From NCBI RefSeq assembly GCF_000143535.2, contig NC_037324.1, positions 1,240,001 through 1,304,000 of the forward strand: a stretch of 64,000 nt of DNA, in the 5' to 3' direction. Of the stretch, positions 63,418 through 64,000 are shown piece by piece. The stretch comes from Botrytis cinerea B05.10. Taxonomy: Eukaryota; Ascomycota; Leotiomycetes; Helotiales; Sclerotiniaceae. Positions within the stretch are counted from its first letter, which is position 1. Every line of letters begins with the position of its first letter. The notes under the pieces were generated by a model that worked only from the letters and a program-made list of their open reading frames with translations, searched no databases and was not told the origin of the DNA. The translations under genes and the position numbers were made by a program.

Positions 63418-64000
63418 ATGGCCTCAAACGAAATGTCTGCAGAGGGTGCAGGTTCCTCCAGCCAATATTCTGCTCCGGCGCCTCAAATGAGCAGTCAAGC
63501 TCCTGCTGGTTCAAATGCTGCACCTAGCTCGCAGCTTCCGGGACATGCTTCATTTAGAAGGTATGATGGGATGTATTCTCCGATACAACGAATGCGCTGA
63601 CAGTTTGCGGATGAAGACAACGAGCTTCACGAGCTTGCCAAGTATGTAAATATCGTTCCATTTCTTATCCAGCCATTTCGATGCCTCGGTCCGAGGACCA
63701 GATTGTGATTGTGGAGGAACCGATTGAACATTGACAAACATTTGCTAACAACAATCCGCAGACATGCCATGCTCGAAAGGTAATGTTACGCACCATTATT
63801 GCGCCGTCGCATGTTCGTGCAGCTTCGAGTATATATTAATGGGTCGATAGGTACGATGTGATGCTGCGAGTCTAGGGGTGCCTTGCACAAACTGCGTTGC
63901 CTTCTCCATAGAATGCAAGATCCCAACGCCGAAACGCAAGAAGACAAATAGTAAAAACAAAGATTCTGATAGGTATAATAAATTACCTCGGGCCTCTGTA
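63418..64000 (+). CDS. Zn2Cys6 transcription factor, N-terminal part (3' partial)
   Basis: Proposed exons are 63418-63560, 63617-63641, 63762-63779 and 63851 onward; the gene runs out of the window. After a Ser/Ala/Gln-rich start (MASNEMSAEGAGSSS) the joined exons give RASRACQTCHARKVRCD followed by GVPCTNCVAFSIEC and the basic tail KRKK: all six zinc-binding Cys with the spacing C-x2-C-x6-C and C-x2-C-x6-C. Such proteins are fungal nuclear regulators. The wording of the second half (CTNCVAFSIECKIPTPKRKK) reminds me of the cutinase-factor/fatty-acid regulator group, but this is weak. The finger is split over three exons, one of only 18 nt. A further donor (GTATAA) is possible at 63973; otherwise the frame is open to the end. 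Confidence 0.8.

Overview
The window is nuclear DNA from a filamentous ascomycete (Pezizomycotina). The evidence is short introns of about 50-85 nt with GTANGT-type donors, CTAAC/CTAAT branch points and AG acceptors, and proteins that look like ascomycete orthologues. The long intergenic stretches, rich in simple repeats, together with the gene content look most like Leotiomycetes (Sclerotiniaceae type). That placement is an impression and was not tested by alignment. There are no rRNA genes, CRISPR arrays, convincing tRNAs or transposons.

I support 15 protein genes. From left to right: the 3' end of a SWI3/RSC8 chromatin-remodelling subunit (1-702, +); a SANT-domain RNA polymerase I factor of the Rrn5 type (994-3114, -); the divergent mitochondrial helicase gene irc3 (3476-5538, +); an unrecognised protein with two CxxC pairs (6500-8322, +); 5.7 kb without a gene; the stress MAP kinase hog1 (13980-15493, +, eight exons, TGY loop); the late-secretory protein avl9 (17593-20149, +); cullin-1 (22251-24886, +, six exons including one of 17 nt); 6.8 kb without a gene, full of microsatellites and one minisatellite; a group III G-alpha subunit (31738-33079, +); glycogen phosphorylase (35298-38216, +); an SDR oxidoreductase with a GC-AG intron (39080-40120, +); an FAD-linked oxidoreductase (41486-43413, +); a TMS1/SERINC membrane protein (43799-45340, -); an MCH1-like transporter (45859-47626, +); 5.6 kb without a gene; the GPI inositol deacylase bst1 (53182-56726, +); the GPI ethanolamine-phosphate transferase mcd4 (58272-61576, +); and the 5' end of a Zn2Cys6 transcription factor whose zinc finger is split over three exons (63418 to the window end, +).

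Two functional themes stand out. The first is signalling and turnover: Hog1, cullin-1, a G-alpha expected to act on cAMP, and glycogen phosphorylase, a classical end target of cAMP/PKA. The second is the GPI-anchor pathway in the ER, with the mannose-ethanolamine transferase (mcd4) and the inositol deacylase (bst1) as neighbours on the same strand. The SDR/FAD-oxidoreductase pair between glycogen phosphorylase and tms1 is the only part that looks metabolic-accessory; it appears more GC-rich in its coding exons than its neighbours. I see no clear new multi-gene system. The best leads are the unrecognised CxxC protein, unusual splicing (GC-AG intron, 17- and 18-nt exons, two stop-free introns of length 3n), and the structured repeats in the two large gene-free stretches.
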